Assembly (NCBI RefSeq): GCF_905475345.1
Contig: NC_066587.1
Coordinates: 5,718,070 to 5,782,069, forward strand
Length of the DNA stretch: 64,000 bases
Origin: Vespula vulgaris
Lineage: Eukaryota; Arthropoda; Insecta; Hymenoptera; Vespidae
Reading direction: 5' to 3'
Part shown: positions 11,991-24,470 of the stretch, piece by piece
Numbering within the stretch: position 1 is the stretch's first letter
Layout: the number at the start of each line of letters is the position of its first letter
The notes under the pieces: generated by a model
Databases searched by the model: none
The model's input: only the letters and a program-made list of their open reading frames with translations
Told to the model about the DNA's origin: nothing
Program-made: the position numbers and the translations under genes

Positions 11991-14517
11991 TCTGGGATCT
12001 GGTTTTGAAGAGGAACGAAGGAACGGTGGAACGAGCGTTCGTTCGCCGATGGAACGATAGAATGTATCATCGTATGATTTATTATCAGTGGCTGTCTTCG
12101 AGCGACCATCTCGCATCCGCAGCCAGTACGAGCCCCACCACTACGCCACCCTTCGTCCTCTATCTCACCCCGATGCCATACTCACCCTTACCTTTTCTCC
12201 TCCGACGTTCCTCGGTCTTCTTATCTCCTTCGCGATGTGCGATGGTAAAGGCTTTCTCTTACCCTCTAACCGCAGAAAATTCAAGTAACGTTGACCTTTT
12301 AAAATGAAACTTTTCGTTCTAACGATTATTTTATTTATTATTATTTAGATTATTAATTTCTTTAAGAAAAAGAACAACCGGATATCTTTTGTTTCCAAAA
12401 GTTTGAATATAATCGGCCTTGTAATCTACAGAAGCAATTTTATGTCTTGACGAAACGTTTACACCCTCATAGATAACAGCCTCTTTAGCATGTATATACG
12501 AAGCGTGTATACACGCGTTTAAACGCACCCCGAAAAAAGATAGGAGTCTGAATATTGATAATCTTTGTAGCAGAACCATGCCCTCTTCATCCACCCTTTT
12601 TCCTTCCTTTACAGAGAATCTATAGATGACTGTTCTCTCACCATCATCTCCGATCGTACCATCCTTCTATGGCGTTTCTACTCCAAACCGATCTTTAAAC
12701 TCGACCTGCTCGACGAGAGATAAGCCACCAAGGGGTATAAATGGCAAAGAATGTCTACGAAAATGTTACTTCGATGATACTTCCGCGTTACTCGTATGAT
12801 CCTTTTTTCGTGCTAAGTAGTTATTAACGCGTATATGGTCAGACGGTGAACGACGAAATAGAAAACGAAATAGTTTTTAATAGTTAGACTTAAAGATTCT
12901 ACGTTAGATAAAATAAATGATAATATAAAAATGTAGGTAAACGTGTAGGAAATAAAAGAGATTAATAAAAGTTCGTAAAAGAAAAATTACGAAGGTGCTA
13001 CCATCGAGAGGTCCTTATCTCGCAAGCTCGTAAGAAACGTCGAAAGTTTGGCCGCCACTGCGATTTGGAATTTTTATGGGGTCGTTACGAACTCTCGCAA
13101 TGATAGCAATGCGCTGGAATGGGTGCTGGTGGAAGAAAAGGGCACACGCGTACGGACATCGAAGCGTAGCTCGCGCAAACGCGATAGCCGAATCTCGCGT
13201 CCTATACGCAAAGTAGAATGCTCGGGTAGTCGAATGGCGAGTAGAAAAAGTGCATTGGAGAACTTTTACGACACTCTCAGGGCGTTTATGTCGCGTGTAA
13301 ATCTCGCTAATTCCGCTGGCTTTCGAGGAAGGTAACTCGAGTCGCGTACCTACGTTCTTCTCCTGATCCTTGAACGCGATAAAAGTCTCTCAGAACTGTA
13401 ACATCTTGAAACTTGTAAAATCTCTTACGAAGACGACACACTAATGTATAACTGTTTAATTCGTTTTTCAAATTTATAACAGCGTTTCGTCTTAAAAGAT
13501 ATATATATATATATGTCTTCAACAAAAGGTCGTCTCTTTACGTCGATTTCTAAAACTCTATCGTTGCATAAGAATTTTTGCAGGAAAGTACATGCGTTTA
13601 TAAAGACAACTATTTTTGAAAATTTTTCCTTTCTCTTCGACGATCCTCCATTACCGGAACGATTCCCAAGCAACCGACGTATTCTTCCAAGTTTTCTCGA
13701 ATCTGTCAAGTTCAGCCAAGGGCTGAATTGCATTTTCTTTCGTCCTCCCGCTTTAGCCGGAAGCGTCTACAAGCGAACGAGGGCGCACGCGCTCACACAC
13801 GTGCAAAATACGATTCGCATGTGCGAGTGGGTTACGCGTCGTCTATATGGAACGCGAAACGTTGCCTGCAGCAGCCACTGTATTTACTCATATCGCGAGT
13901 TTCTCGATAGTTGTTGTTTCCAAATAGCATTTCGTCAACGTCAGCCGCTTTCGCGGGAGTTTCTCTTCGCCTACCCTCTTTCGTCTCCCTCCTCTTTCTC
14001 TCTCTCTTCGTCTTTCACGTTCTCTCTCTCTCTCTTTCTTTCTATTTCCCTCTTCTCCGTAAAAAGCTTCGTAAGAAAGAAGAAATCCATTCTTCACGCG
14101 ACGCCATCTCCCTCTCTGCCCATTTTCTCTTCTCTCGAGTCTTATTCAAACCGACTGCCGAACTATAATTTATTCGTTGAAATGTCGGAACTAGAAAGCC
14201 AATAATATACGAAACTAATGTTCCTTTCATAAGAATCCACGAGAAGATGAGTTTGTGTTTCAACGAGATCAAAATTCTCAAATAGGAGACCAGGAAAAGC
14301 TAACAAGAATAAGAAGGACGAGCTTTTTGTTAGGACGCCAAAAAGTTCTTGCCGTTGGATTTTATCTCTCTGAAAGAATGGAACACAATAATTTTTCTTT
14401 TTGAAATGTATTTACCAGAACACAGGGAAGACTCCGACGCTAAGTAGACGAGAAAGGAGAAAACAAAGAGCAAGGAGTCTATCCGAAACACGCATCTCTC
14501 ATACGTCGGATAGAAAA

Positions 14518-14712
14518 TCAATACCGTCTCAGCGTCTCTGAACCCATTTGCTCCCGTACTGCTGCATACAGGTCTGCCAACGTAAAAAGATATTCGCCCA
14601 AACGAAATATATTTTCCGTCGGATAAAAGTCTCGAAGGATCTTGTACCTCGACTTGCCGTCTTTCACCTCAAATGGAACTTTCGCAACGTCTAAAACGTC
14701 AATCAAATAAAG
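14518..14712 (-). CDS. Candidate coding exon or gene remnant, unrecognised
   Basis: On the minus strand, a possible acceptor (TCGATCGTTAG) ends at 14713. It is followed by an open frame of 64 codons to a TGA at 14518-14520. The peptide includes YLIDVLDVAKVPFEVKDG, KILRDFYPTENIFRLGEYLF and TLADLYAAVREQM, ending SETLRRY. Its residue mix is protein-like and free of the Ser/Leu or Arg/Glu bias of frames over microsatellites, so I rate it above chance. Against it: the frame is interrupted by TAG just upstream, there is no good start methionine, the acceptor has a weak pyrimidine tract, and no nearby minus-strand polyadenylation signal is obvious. It could be a last exon, an internal exon using a weak donor at the final codons (CG|GTATTG), or a decayed transposon or gene copy. 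The family is not recognised. Confidence 0.35.
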   Translation of the reverse strand, partial: LYLIDVLDVAKVPFEVKDGKSRYKILRDFYPTENIFRLGEYLFTLADLYAAVREQMGSETLRRY

Positions 14713-17406
14713 CTAACGATCGATAGAGGTTTGCCTCTGCTCAATAAATGTAATAAATTTTATCATCCAAAAATACGTGAGTTACATTAACGATCGAGCT
14801 AAGGGTTTCTTAATTAGCATCTAGAGATATTTTAAAGAATATAAAAGGACCAAAAAATGAGTGAATATTCTGCCCAACGATCACAACCCTAACTTCCTCG
14901 TAATCGCGGACAGGTGGTTGATTACGGTTCGCCGTGCGGAGGGTGCAAAAACGGGGGCGGCGGCTGATCCAGACGGTTATAGTGTTCAATAATTAAGTGG
15001 AACCTGTTGCGCTTCTCACCCCCTACCTTCAACCTCCGGACTACTCCCGGCCAGTCACATTCTACGTACTTCGACCTTCGACGGTAAAAGCACCACACCG
15101 AAATTCATTATTCATACCAATTAAAAGCCAACGACCTTTCTACGACTACAGAAGTTGCATAATTCTCGCATCTCGCAATTCTCGTTGATTTACGGAAAAA
15201 ATTCTTTGCCAACGAACTCGGTCTTCTAAAATTTTACGCCAATTTCACATTGATCATTTCTTTCTTTTTAACAAGCCTACATTTTCAAGGGTACTACCTT
15301 TCATCGGCTTTTATGCTTTACGACTAGCAACTCCTTTTAAATTGGCAGAATTCATTCGTGTATTCCTCGATTTTCAAGGAGTTTGACCCTCTTCTCGACA
15401 GAGAGGCCCTTGCGTCGGTAGACATATACACACAGTTAAGTATAAAGAAACTCCTGTATCCGCGTTCTTTCTAAGTATGTCATTTTCCGAACCTTCCTCC
15501 TTCTCTACTCACATATTACGTAGTATTTCGTGGATAGAGATTTCCTTTGGATTTCTTCTACTTCTCTCTAATCTGTGTCCTTTCAGATATTTCCTCTTAA
15601 CTAAAGCCGATTGATTCTCAAGAATAATCTCCATTTTTTTTTTCGTTCAATGCGCGTTATAAATCTTTATCAATTTACGACATAAAACTCGTAACTCGAC
15701 TAGTTTCTCATTTTCATTTTCTCTTAGTTTTTCTTTCTCCCCTCGGCTTTTATTGACTTTCTTGTATTCTGACGTGAAGGTAAAAATCTTGACATCTTGT
15801 ACATTTAATAAGTAATATCCATCGAACGACAACGCGATCGTACTTTGCCGATGGTGACAAGGCTAGATATCGCATTGAAATCCCCAGTTTCCAATTTTCT
15901 CCGTGCAGAGAGAATGTGCATCCATAAATTGGAATATCTAAGAGGCTGGTAAGACATGTCGTTAATACTCGACCGCCATTCGGGGATTCGCGTATCCGCA
16001 AAATTCCAGCGTTTCATTGACATCGACGTCCATAAAGTGCCAATAATAAGTGCATAATAACCGGCGCTTGATATCAAAAAGGAGGCCGCGGAGGGAAGCG
16101 AACGTAAAAAGGGATTCGCTCGAAGTAATATGATATGGGAGATCGGGATGCGGCAGGGGTGGAAGAGAGCTTGAGGGTGTGGGTAAAGTGGATGGGGGAA
16201 AGACGACGGTACACCGTGCGATACCGCGATGCCGAGAAGGGCTGATGGGAGGAGGGAGAAGGGGTGGAGGTGGGTCTTCGAGGCAGAAGAGAAGCACACT
16301 GTATGTCGCAGTAATCTTTTACGGTCTATCTCGCATCACGCTGCCGCGCGAGCTAGCATTGCTGCGTCTACAGGTCGATTCAGAAATCTTTCGAAAAAAA
16401 ATGTCGGCTTAATAATTTTCTCCGAGTCGTCATAGAACCAGAAAAAAGTAAAGAAGAAAGAAAGAAAGAATAGAAAAAATATTAAATGAGAAATAAGGGA
16501 CGTAAAAGGACATCTCTCCGGCATCTCTCAATGTATATGTTTTTGACTTTCATCGGTTGCTCGATGCAGAAGGAACGAGAAAAGTAAAAAAAAAAAAAAG
16601 AAATCTCTGGAAGATTTTTCTTGGCAACTTTCTCGATCTTTCATTTAACCAGTTCGGAGAGTCGTAGAGACGATAAGAAACGATGATATCGTAAGCCTAT
16701 GCTCGCATATTATACGTTGAAACGACCGGTATGTGTACGTATTCTCGACTGAAAGGAGGACTCGAAAAGCTCCATCTCCAGCACGGGGCTCTCTTGGGAT
16801 AAAGGATCAAGGTTCCTGGATGCGATGCACACGTATATCCTTATCTTATATCCCTGCCAACCAACCACCCACTATCTACTTCTCTACCCCGTACCTTCTA
16901 GCTCTCCTCTTCCTCGCCTACCCCTTCTTACCACCCCGCATCATTTCCAAGTTTCGTAAGATGGCGTGTCCTTTGGCGTGCCTGCCTAATATCAAGCATC
17001 ATCGCTCATCCCTTATATACATATATCTTGTACGAGCTTTCTTAAGCACCAACCGAAAGACCCTGTCGTCTACCTCCTACCGAATTATCTGCCATTATAC
17101 GACGCAAACGCTCCCGAACGACCGTCGGAGGTACGCAGACATCGGAATTAATGCATTTCGAAATAACACCCGAATATTATTCCCTTATATACGATTGCTC
17201 GCTAAAAATATTCATTAGTTTTTCTCTTTCAAGCTTGTGAAAAAATATTACCGAAAGTTTTTTTGAAAAAGAGCGTAAAAAAATTCTTTCCAACAGACAG
17301 GAAATAGAGTAGAAATGACAACAAATCCAACGAGTAACTCCATCTTTTTTTCTTCGACGAGTATACGACGCATCTATCATGGCGTCGAGACATCACCCCC
17401 TTTTTG

Positions 17407-17437
17407 CCCCCGTACGACGCACGCGTTCGTACGGGGG
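17407..17437. repeat. GC-rich perfect 11-bp hairpin
   Basis: CCCCCGTACGA, loop CGCACGCGT, then TCGTACGGGGG. The stem is exact and has eight GC pairs, giving a stable cruciform or RNA hairpin in otherwise AT-rich surroundings. Confidence 0.75.
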
Positions 17438-20111
17438 ACATACGGAACCGTGTATACGGAATATATCTGTGTCCCCTTTCATATATGTATTCGTACATCC
17501 ACCTATATACCCAACTATAGGTGTATACGTACATATGTATATATGTACGTGCCTTCTCCCATCTTCTCTTGCCTCGCCTCTCCTTGGAAACGTAAAATTA
17601 CTGGAAACGCAAAATCGATAGTCGCGATACGGGAGGCTCCTTCGATCCTTTTCCTACCTCCCGTATTATGCTCCTTTTCGCGCATTTTTTACGACCATCT
17701 ATCGTTCGAACATCGAACATAACGCGTCCCGTTAGTACGACGAATATTGCGTTCCGCGTGAAGAACGATCAAATCGAATTTTACAATTGGTCGTCTATCG
17801 AATTCGAGTAGGCATCGTATATTCGAAAATAATGCATCAAAATCTCGCGAGAGTAAGATAGGAAATAAGTATAACAAAGATAAGTAAAATATATCTAACT
17901 CTCTTATTTTCTACATAGCATGTATATATATGTGCGTGTGCGTGTGTGCATGTATGTATGTATATATTCACATGTGTATGTAGTATCATAGTCGACACGT
18001 AAAAAAGAGAGAGGAAAAGTGTTCTTCGTTACTTCGAACGTTAACTCCAAGCAAGTTCATTCAACGAGAGTGAAAGTTACTGCGAAGTACTTTGAGGAAA
18101 GTTCTTAAGGTGGGTCAGGACTTTCCTCGCGGTACGATGTTATTTTAGAGGGACGTCGAGTGGTAATGGGCGAGGAACGGCGGGAGGAGAAAAGGACGCC
18201 TACGAATGAGACTGAGAGGGAGGATTATGTTAATTTATCGTCTCTGAGATCCTCGAAACTTTGACTAACACGATCAAAGAAGAAGCACTGTCTGTCCGTA
18301 GTTACTGTAAATTGATTATGCTTATATAACTTTGTATAAGATTGTTAAATCCAATAGAGTCCACTAGAATCCTTACAACCGCAACGTTTGTTGCAATACT
18401 TAAACTTTAATTCGTTTATATTCCCGTTTAATTATTTAAAAAAACAAAAAACAACAAGAATCGAAATGAAAGCTTATGAACAAAATTCCTATTACGAAAT
18501 AGCTTTTTATAAAAATAAATATAAGGCTACCAAAAATTCTTAAAAACGAATCAGCTTTGTATCGCGTCTTCGGCTTACACACGATCGAGCTAAGATCTTG
18601 AAGGCATACATATTTCGCAGACACCATCCTGCTTATCTTTCGAAGCGTTTCCCTCGGGATCTTCTCTCTCCGCCATTCCATCATCTATACGCTCTCATGT
18701 ACATACGTGGAAGGGGTACAAGAAAGAATCTATACAACAGTCTGCGTCTTTCGATTTTTCTCGAGCAAGACCGATCATGATACGTGTCTGTCTAACGAAA
18801 AACATTCTTTTCTTTTTTTCTTTCGATGAAAACGAACGTATTAAAAAAAATGAACGTATTGAAAGTAAACGCATTAATATAATCACTCAAAGAATATTGA
18901 AATATTTTTGAAATAATATAATGATAATAATAATAAAAAGAGAAAAAGAGAAAAGAAGAAAATACTTGAAAGAAAATATAAAGAAATGTTAACAAAACGA
19001 TCGACAAAAATTTTTTACGTGAAAGAAGAAGAGGTTTCAGTTTAAAGTGCATCGAAGCCTCGTTTCACGAGGAAAGTTATTCCAAGGCAAGTATACGAAC
19101 GAAATAGAGATGCCTCTACTCTCCTCGCCTACACCCTTGGATAAAAATGTACCCTGAAAGAAGTGACAAAGTCTCGGCGTATTTCGCCAAACAATTTCGC
19201 AGCTAGACAGTGTGTCTTGGCGCTTTAAGCTAGGCTCTTTCTCTCTCTTTTTTTCTCTCTCTCATTCTCTCGCAGTGTATTTCTAGTAGCATCCTTGGCC
19301 CTGTACAACCGTCGAGTAGTACTAAGTTACAGTAGAAGATCCACCGTTCTCGGTTCTACCCTTTTTCTTCTTCCTATGAAACTTCTTGCCTCTGCCGCAT
19401 TCTCCTTCTATCCGCTCCCCATTCGCGACGCATATAGTGGCTCGAGTAAAATAGCGAGATTATATTATTTCTACGGTCGAGAAAAAGTCGCCATATTTTA
19501 CATGGTGAAATTGTAACGATTTCTGTGACCTCGTTCTCTTTCAAATTCCAATAGATAAAAATCTAACATCTATTCCGACGTTCCCGCGAATAAATAGAAG
19601 AATCTTAGTGAAAATTCAAGAGGCAAAAAATTAAAAGAGAAAAGAGAAAAAAGAGAGAAATATATATTTTCTTAGAGGGACGAGTTTAAAAGCGAAAAAG
19701 AGAAAAAAGTGTTGAAAAGATTGTACTCGAGGGTGAGACTGAAGAGAAAGAGAAAGAAAAAGAAAAGGAAAGGAAAAAAAAAGAAAAGAAATGGAAAGGG
19801 AAAGAAAGAATAGCGCAGGGTGCCGCACAGGGTGGAGAACAAGCGAGTTATATTCCGGAGTGTCGCATCCACGAGAAATCAACTATGGAGGAGATTTGCA
19901 TGCGAGTCGAATATAAGCTTGCTGAATATCCTCAGGTATAAGTATTTCATATAAGAAGAGACCGCTGTATAGCCGCGCGTATAAGACACTCTCCTGTACC
20001 CTACGGCCCTTCCATTTTGCGAGAAGAAACGAAAGGGATAAAATCAACTCCCACTCCAAAGAGCTGCTCTTGGATTCCGGAAAGCGGCCTCTCTCTTTCT
20101 TCCCTCTTCCC

Positions 20112-20133
20112 CTCTCTCTCTCTCTCTCTCTCT
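20112..20133 (+). repeat. (CT)n microsatellite
   Basis: Pure CT array about 60 bases upstream of a (CGT)n trinucleotide array. Confidence 0.85.
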
Positions 20134-20194
20134 TTTTCCTTTCCATCTTCTCTCACTCTCCTAGCTCAAACGCGAAAAGAGGAAATGGCGCTCT

Positions 20195-20236
20195 TCGTCG
20201 TCGTCGTTGTCGTCGTCGTCGTCGTCGTCGTCGTCG
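20195..20236 (+). repeat. (TCG)n trinucleotide microsatellite
   Basis: About 14 units with one interruption (TTG). The same class recurs in the opposite orientation at 24369-24416. No gene frame through it is supported. Confidence 0.9.
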
Positions 20237-20560
20237 CGGAAAGGCTTCGAAGTGAATAGCTCGCTAGGCGTAGAAGGAGAGTATCACTACCAAATACGCT
20301 AATGTATCCAGGTATATGTAGATAGGTATATGCTAGTATAGCTGGCATATAGGCGACGTTTTAAGAAATATATCGATATCCATGTCGCAACGGATCGTAG
20401 CTTTCCTAGTCCCTCTATATAAAACGTTATCGATTTTCGATAAGAATCTCGTCTCCATCATTATCACGAGACTTTCGGAAAAAAGCCCTTGCTTCTTTCG
20501 CGAACGAAGCTGTAACGAGTTATGTGAATGAATATATGTAAGGGTTACATGCATATATAT

Positions 20561-20656
20561 ATGTGCATATATATATATATTATATATTATATATTATATA
20601 TTATATATAATATATATAATATATGTATGTATATCTATATACATATATATATACTT
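20561..20656 (+). repeat. AT-rich (TATAT)n palindromic tract
   Basis: TA dinucleotides and repeated TATATTATA units of self-complementary character, likely cruciform-forming. Confidence 0.85.
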
Positions 20657-20897
20657 TTTTTTATTACGAGTATGATATTATAAAAAGAAGGGAGAGAAGA
20701 AAATACTCGAATCTTCAAGAGTCGCCATCTCCTCACCGTCTCTTCCTTTCTTACCCTCTTTCGCGAGAAAAGGTGTGCTTCTGAGAAGACCGGTATGATA
20801 TGCAAAAATATGTGATAAGAGTAGCTGTAGTATCTGTGTGCCGTGTTCGTAGATGTTGTTGAGTCTCGCGAGAGTGTGTACGCGGATATGGAAAAAG

Positions 20898-20926
20898 CAG
20901 TGGCAACCCTATCACAGTGGCAACCC
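20898..20926 (+). repeat. Direct repeat CAGTGGCAACCC, two copies
   Basis: Exact 12-mers at 20898-20909 and 20915-20926. Each contains GGCAAC, the same half-site found in the X-boxes elsewhere in the window. Confidence 0.65.
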
Positions 20927-23001
20927 CAAGGGGGCTCGCGGGAAAAGAAGAGAACGACCGACCAACCAAGACCCGAATATAGGATGCCAGGAATTTTCAT
21001 ATCTCGATGCCACCCTCAGAAAGTCGCAAGCTTTTCCTAGAAAATTCCTTGGTAGATGCGACGTTGTAGAAGAAACAAAGAAAAGTAGAAATCGTTACTT
21101 GATCTTTATCCTGTTTACATTAATTATATTATTCGTTCAAGAGAGGAGAAAAAGAGAATCAAAGAAATGAGTTGAGCTTGCAAATGGATCGAAACGAAAG
21201 AGCGTAAAGAAAAAAAATACAATGTGGCGAATCTGGCACGAGTGAATCATGGAAAAAAAGGGAGAGCTTATCGCGTTAAATGTAGTGAAAAATCGTGCCT
21301 CAACGTGCTCGAAAAGTCGATAAAAATCAAAACTGTTAAACCATAGGTCACGTCCAGTATGTACATTCGAAAATATCCAGATGTCATTGAACGTAAATTT
21401 ACGTGAAAGTCTTCGAAATCCTCTCTTCTTCTTCGTTTCCTCCTCGATACACGCACACTTTTCGTATTCTCGCGTAGAAAACGTAAACGGCATCGACACT
21501 AGGAACTACCATCCTACGTACCGTCGTCAACATCGGCCTCCCCTTTCACCCACCACCACCATCACTACCACCCTTCCGTTGGATAAAGGTGTTAGGGGTG
21601 CAGGCTGCGACTGACAGCTACATTTATACGTTTCGCGGATTTTCCATATCGAGATTCGTCGAGTGCACACGGGGCCGGGCTTAACGGCGTGGCACTGCAA
21701 ATAACGTCGGGAGGATTTGTATCTGTCAGAAGTTGCGGAGCTGGTTACTACGTGCCTCGGTGCTGCCTGCGGATTCAAAAATCCTCCTCCCGCGACGACG
21801 TGTACGTGAAAATTCCATGGATTCTGATGCCACCCTTCGATCGCGAGTCTCCGCGAAACATCTCACTCGTTACATTTTGCATCCGAACCGACGAATTGGA
21901 TTTTGCGAAGCAACCACGACGTCTTCCTTCTTCCATCCTTTTTATTTTCTCTCTCTGATTTCTTCACATCGATTCATAAAACTAAATTCGCCTGATATAT
22001 TATTTAACGCTAAGTATTACATCGCTGTTAAGATTGAACGATAAGTTATTTTTTTATATGGACTATCTTATTTCCCTTTGTCTAATCCTCCTCTTGTTTA
22101 AATAAATCTGTCCTTAACTATACTCCGTACGATAATAGTAAACACTCTGTCGTACCGCGCTTAATGCTTTTAGTTATTCCCACGCCTGTACCTCATCCTG
22201 TCCTACAAGGAACTAAACCTTTCAATTTCTATACCGAGTTCTCGAAGCCGTAGGATCGTGCAACCCCTTCCTTCGAGTTCATACCTGAACGATGAACAAC
22301 TCCCGATTGGCTGCATCGAGATTCAAAAGCTTCTCTTTCGAGGGGAATCATGATTAATACCGCATGGCGAGTGATTGTTAATTACTTTAAAAATGATAAT
22401 AATAATAATAATTTCGATCAATTCGAGATCTAAAATTCTTTCACGCACACAACGTTTCTTTCTATTCCATATATCATTCATGAATCTTAAACAAGCATAT
22501 CGATTAAAGCCAGTCCATCATATTTTTAATCGTATGGAAAGATAAGAAAATCATCATGTTAAGTGGAATACGAAATCATTAAATTGAACCCGGCTGAACG
22601 AGTTCGATGCGAATATCGAGGTTGCTGTATGATTTGCCCTTTTAACTTTTCGATCTTGTCGAACGAGGCTAAATATATTTGCAAATATGTGCGTATCCCT
22701 AGCGATCCCTTCTCCTCTCTTTCGTGCGAACCTCCGTCGAGTCAGTAGCATCCCTCTCACGTGTTTCCTACTCCTGCCATCGGCCGACCCTCCGGGCTTC
22801 GAACGAATAATCAGGTAGGTGTGTAGCAAAACCATTCTTCTTCCATCCTCTTTTCTATCAATCTATCTATCTCCTTTCCTCTCGCTCGCTCGTTCCGTCC
22901 TCATACAGAGTATATGTAAATCATGGCAAGCGTGTCCATACATAGTAGCGTGGATCAACGTGTCTCTCTCTTCTCTCTCTTTCCTTCTCTCTCTTTCTCC
23001 T

Positions 23002-23027
23002 TCTCTCTCTCTCTCTCTCTCTCTCTT
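23002..23027 (+). repeat. (CT)n microsatellite
   Basis: CT array within pyrimidine-rich sequence from about 22970, followed by a GT/CG-rich purine-pyrimidine alternating stretch to about 23115. Confidence 0.85.
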
Positions 23028-23124
23028 TCGCACGCGCACACGTTTATCTTTCTTCGTGCGTGTGCGTATACGTCTGTTTGTCTCTCTACGTGTACTACGT
23101 GTACGCGTACACATCGCGAGGTAT

Positions 23125-23866
23125 ATTTGCATGACAATATTATTCCACTCCGAGCGTACGCGGATTGGTTACTCTTTTTCCCTACGTTCTATACTACAGC
23201 ATGATCCAAACGGTATCCTTCGGATCTTTTCGTCGAGAAACATTTTTCTAGGATGTTTATATATGTTATCAAAAAAATAGGAAAAAAAGAAAGGAAAAGA
23301 AAAAAGAAAGAATAAATAAATAAAAAGCTGCAGAAATAGGATACTTGGGAAAAAATGAATTGCCTACTCTTCGATGGGATACAAAGTAGACGTTGGCTGA
23401 TTGAAGAAAAAAGAAAAAAGAAAAAGGGTTAGTTTGGGTTGTTCGTTTCCCCCATCTATCCTTCTGTCAATCCCTCCTTTAGAACATCGCGATCCGAGGC
23501 CGTGTCGCGAGCTTTTGAAAAGATCTGTAGAAGCCAGGTCCGTATGCAAATTGGCCGATATTGTCGTGCGTTACGTGGCACCGCCGATATAGGTACATAC
23601 ATACATGTACGAGTGCGAGAGCGACTGCGCTCGCGTATTCGCAGGTATATATCGCGAGTAAAAGGGTAAAAGGAGGAAGGGATATACCGAGAAAGAGAGA
23701 AAGAGAGAAACGTAGGGTACAAGAACAGAAAAATAGCTAGCGAGTGTGAGAGAGGGAAAGAGAAGAAAAGAGAGAGAGAGAGAGTCGATTCAACCGATGC
23801 AAATTCGCAAACTAAAACGGAGTGCATAAAGCCGAAAGCTCAGCCGGCTCGAGGCATGATTTGCAT
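23125..23866. promoter_or_regulatory. Cluster of four octamer (POU-type) motifs
   Basis: Exact ATTTGCAT or ATGCAAAT octamers occur at 23125-23132, 23544-23551, 23797-23804 and 23859-23866. This octamer is the classical site for POU-homeodomain factors. Four in about 740 bases is well above the roughly one per 15 kb expected for this base composition (my estimate). The block between them includes GA-rich arrays and CpG-rich sequence. It may be an enhancer. No gene is visible within it. Confidence 0.35.
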
Positions 23867-24070
23867 AAGTGTCCTGGCAGCTGCGAGCGCTTGCCACCGC
23901 GAACACGTGCCTCGGCGTCCGATTAAAGGACTTGCGACCCTCTGCTTCCTACTTCCGAATGTTCTACATCTACGCTATCCAGGAATTCGATCGACTTTCC
24001 GGCCACCTCCGGCCATTACAACTTTTCCTCTATTCCGTCTGTTACTTCTCATATAAAATTCTTTGAAATT

Positions 24071-24073
<3 letters not shown>

Positions 24074-24127
<54 letters not shown>
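24074..24127 (+). repeat. (GA)27 microsatellite
   Basis: About 54 bases of uninterrupted GA, followed by further GA-rich runs to about 24300. Confidence 0.92.
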
Positions 24128-24129
<2 letters not shown>

Positions 24130-24345
24130 AGCAGACAGAGAGTGAGGGATTAGAATAAATAGATGGGCTCGAAGTGCTACGAGAAAACTGTTCCTTTTCT
24201 ATGTTCGAGAGAAAGAAAAGATAGATAGAAAAATGTATTTGGAAGCAGACAAGAGAGAAAGAATGACGAAGAAAAAGAGAGAGAGAGAGAGAGAACACTT
24301 CGAGAAATTTTTCAATTCGATTGCAGCTGTCGCGCGTCGTCATCC

Positions 24346-24368
24346 TCGACGTAGAAGACGACGGAGAA

Positions 24369-24401
<33 letters not shown>

Positions 24402-24418
24402 AACGACGACGACGACTG
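24346..24418 (+). repeat. (GAC)n trinucleotide microsatellite
   Basis: Imperfect start, pure core about 24369-24416 with one CAA interruption. It is the reverse complement class of the 20195-20236 array, 4.1 kb away. Confidence 0.9.
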
Positions 24419-24470
24419 CAAGGAGCCCTGTGCGCCACGGGAATAAGATATGGAAATTTTCAATTCGGGC

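Larger units (their letters stand above)
7621..14517. other. Non-coding AT-rich DNA
   Basis: Contains the CT tract at 8190-8332, an exact octamer ATGCAAAT at 9376-9383, the 20-bp palindrome at 11971 and a CpG-rich patch at 13030-13340. No supported exon. A 231-codon open frame at 13513-14205 is discussed among the findings. Confidence 0.55.
14713..24470. other. Non-coding DNA between candidate exon and X-box block
   Basis: Holds a CpG-rich patch at about 16060-16290, the 17407 hairpin, the CGT/GAC trinucleotide arrays, AT-rich palindromic sequence at 20.6 kb and the octamer cluster at 23.1-23.9 kb. An additional octamer lies at 19894-19901. No exon is supported. Confidence 0.55.

Noticed and set aside
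13048..13335. CpG-rich plus-strand frame of 95 codons ending near GAAG|GTAACT
   Set aside because: No ATG start, no convincing acceptor, and random-looking Arg/Ser-rich composition.
22683..22812. Open stretch ending at ATCAG|GTAGGTG
   Set aside because: Donor consensus is fair but the peptide is Pro/Ser/Leu-rich and unlike any known protein, with no acceptor.
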